Shown piece by piece: positions 63,124 through 64,000 of a stretch of DNA of 64,000 bases. Source of the DNA: Streptomyces sp. B3I8. Lineage in GTDB: Bacteria > Actinomycetota > Actinomycetes > Streptomycetales > Streptomycetaceae. Both the position numbers and the translations under genes were made by a program. The stretch is from assembly GCF_030816915.1 (NCBI RefSeq), contig NZ_JAUSYN010000002.1, positions 3,175,501-3,239,500 on the forward strand, in the 5' to 3' direction. Under the pieces are notes generated by a model. The model ran no database searches, was not told the DNA's origin, and worked only from the letters and a program-made list of their open reading frames with translations. Within the stretch, counting starts at the first letter, position 1. Every line of letters begins with the position of its first letter.

Positions 63124-63480
63124 CTAGCGGCCGCCGTTCCAGGGTCCGTAGGGGCCGTCACTGCTGCTGCCGCCGCCGCGTCCGCGGCCGAAGCCGCCGC
63201 CCGAGACCCCGCGCAGGGCGGGACGGACGTCCACGAAGAAGACGATCGTGGCGACGAGGCCGGCGAGCTGCAGGAACAGCATGGGGATCAGCAGGTTCAC
63301 CGCGACCGTGACGCCCAGGATGATCAGCCAGAAATTCTTGGTCTTCTTGTCGGCGGCCCGGTAGGCGTCGTCGCGGAAGAGCACGGCCATGACCAGCGCC
63401 ACCACGGCGAGCACCAGCATGGCGGTGTAGAGCAGCCACATCAGGCCGCCGAATGCCGTCATCAGCATGTTGCCCACCAT
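63124..63480 (-). CDS. DUF2516 membrane protein
   Basis: 118 residues with three membrane helices ('MLVLAVVALVMAVLF', 'FWLIILGVTVAVNLLIPMLF' and 'LVATIVFFVDV') and a Gly-rich, Arg-rich C-terminal tail, matching DUF2516 of actinobacteria. Role unknown. ATG 63480 and 63468 are both possible; GGTGGG fits 63468 better. Confidence 0.8.
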   Translation of the reverse strand: MVGNMLMTAFGGLMWLLYTAMLVLAVVALVMAVLFRDDAYRAADKKTKNFWLIILGVTVAVNLLIPMLFLQLAGLVATIVFFVDVRPALRGVSGGGFGRGRGGGSSSDGPYGPWNGGR

Positions 63481-63592
63481 CCGAATCGAGTCGTCCGTCG
63501 GCCGACCGTGCGCCGGTACGGCCACCGTACCCGGAGAACGGACCGGGCATTCCGGAAGTGCCCGGAGCGCCCGGTCCGTTCCCGCGCCGCGA

Positions 63593-64000
63593 TCACTTGG
63601 CCGGCGGCGTCGTCTTCCTGGCCGGGGCCGTCTTGCGCGCCGGGCCCTTCTTCGCCGGGTTCGCGGAGGCCGCCGAGTTCGCCGGGGTCGCCGGCTTGCG
63701 GGCGGCGGGCTTCGGCGCGGTCGCGGACGGCTTGTCGTCCTCGACCCGGACCGGCTCCGCGGGCTTCACCACGGGCTTGACGGACTGCACCGGCCGGGGC
63801 TTGTCCTGACTCTTCGGCGCGGGCTCCGGCTCGACGGCGATCGCGAGGTCCTCGATCTCCTCGGCGGCGTCGCCACGCCAGGTGCGCACGGCCTGCTCGC
63901 CCTGCTCGGCCACCTTCTCGTAGGCCTCGCGGGCCCGGACGGCGTACTCGGCGGCGACGCCCACCCCGCGCAGCGCGAGGTCCTGGGCGGACTCACCGAG
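63593..64000 (-). CDS. HBHA-like or histone-like protein, 3' part
   Basis: The frame is open to the window edge, so the 5' end is outside. The visible 135 residues are a helical, coiled-coil-prone segment ('EYAVRAREAYEKVAEQGEQA') and then a Lys/Ala/Pro-rich tail with repeated 'PAKKGPARKT'-like units, as in heparin-binding haemagglutinin-like and histone-like proteins of actinobacteria. DNA or cell-surface binding is possible; the fragment cannot decide. Confidence 0.65.
   Translation of the reverse strand, partial: LGESAQDLALRGVGVAAEYAVRAREAYEKVAEQGEQAVRTWRGDAAEEIEDLAIAVEPEPAPKSQDKPRPVQSVKPVVKPAEPVRVEDDKPSATAPKPAARKPATPANSAASANPAKKGPARKTAPARKTTPPAK

Overview
The window is high-GC DNA with Streptomyces-type codon use, GTG starts and gene order. 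I recognise phoR-phoP with divergent phoU, cysS-ispF-ispD-carD, msiK, the GlcNAc genes nagK-nagA, a cdgB-type diguanylate cyclase, gpm and mshA. From memory this is collinear, in reverse, with roughly the SCO4290 to SCO4198 part of the S. coelicolor core chromosome. No database search was run.

Layout. (1) 1-2.3 kb: glucosylglycerate (gpgS) and trehalose (otsA) synthesis. (2) 2.3-11.8 kb: accessory block separating otsA from otsB, with a SnoaL-like protein and TetR regulator behind a double operator, a frameshifted secreted SGNH hydrolase, a two-component system with an MMPL exporter, a 99-bp MITE-like element and an ABC-2 exporter. (3) 12-18 kb: otsB, then sugar uptake and GlcNAc catabolism with DasR-type operators and a perfect parS site over the nagK start codon. 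(4) 18-28 kb: CBM-like membrane protein, cdgB, flavin reductase, arfB, terD, pentapeptide-repeat protein, DHA2 exporter, acetyltransferase, rhomboid-like protein and tRNA-Thr(UGU). (5) 28.5-46 kb: core block of msiK, a nucleotidyltransferase, DoxX protein, rlmB, cysS, ispF, ispD, carD, a lipoprotein, phoP, phoR, phoU, a 50-residue Cys-rich peptide not called by length filters, an MFS transporter and gpm. (6) 46-51.8 kb: a decayed integrative element bracketed by copies of the gpm 3' end and terminator. It holds a truncated tyrosine integrase, an AT-rich array of about 33-bp repeats, a DUF1326 fragment fused at a deletion scar to the integrase remnant, and a DUF2182/NrtS/DUF1326/TusA/rhodanese cargo. 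(7) 51.8-64 kb: small accessory genes (DUF4265, a threefold-repeat protein, SnoaL, MmyB-type regulator, lamin-tail protein, DUF2000 with AraC), then core ybjN, mshA, a methyltransferase, NlpC/P60, a receiver-PP2C phosphatase, DUF2516 and an HBHA-like protein running off the end.

How the genes work together. gpgS, otsA and otsB make compatible solutes. The lipoprotein at 13.3 kb, nagK, nagA, the pfkB kinase and msiK handle sugar import and amino-sugar use. PhoR/PhoP/PhoU sense phosphate; a three-unit PHO box lies between phoR and phoU. CarD, the MEP enzymes, CysS and RlmB are housekeeping. Recurring oddities are short tandem DNA repeats at gene ends and between genes, and several genes with a -10-like hexamer 6-7 nt before the start codon, which suggests leaderless mRNAs.
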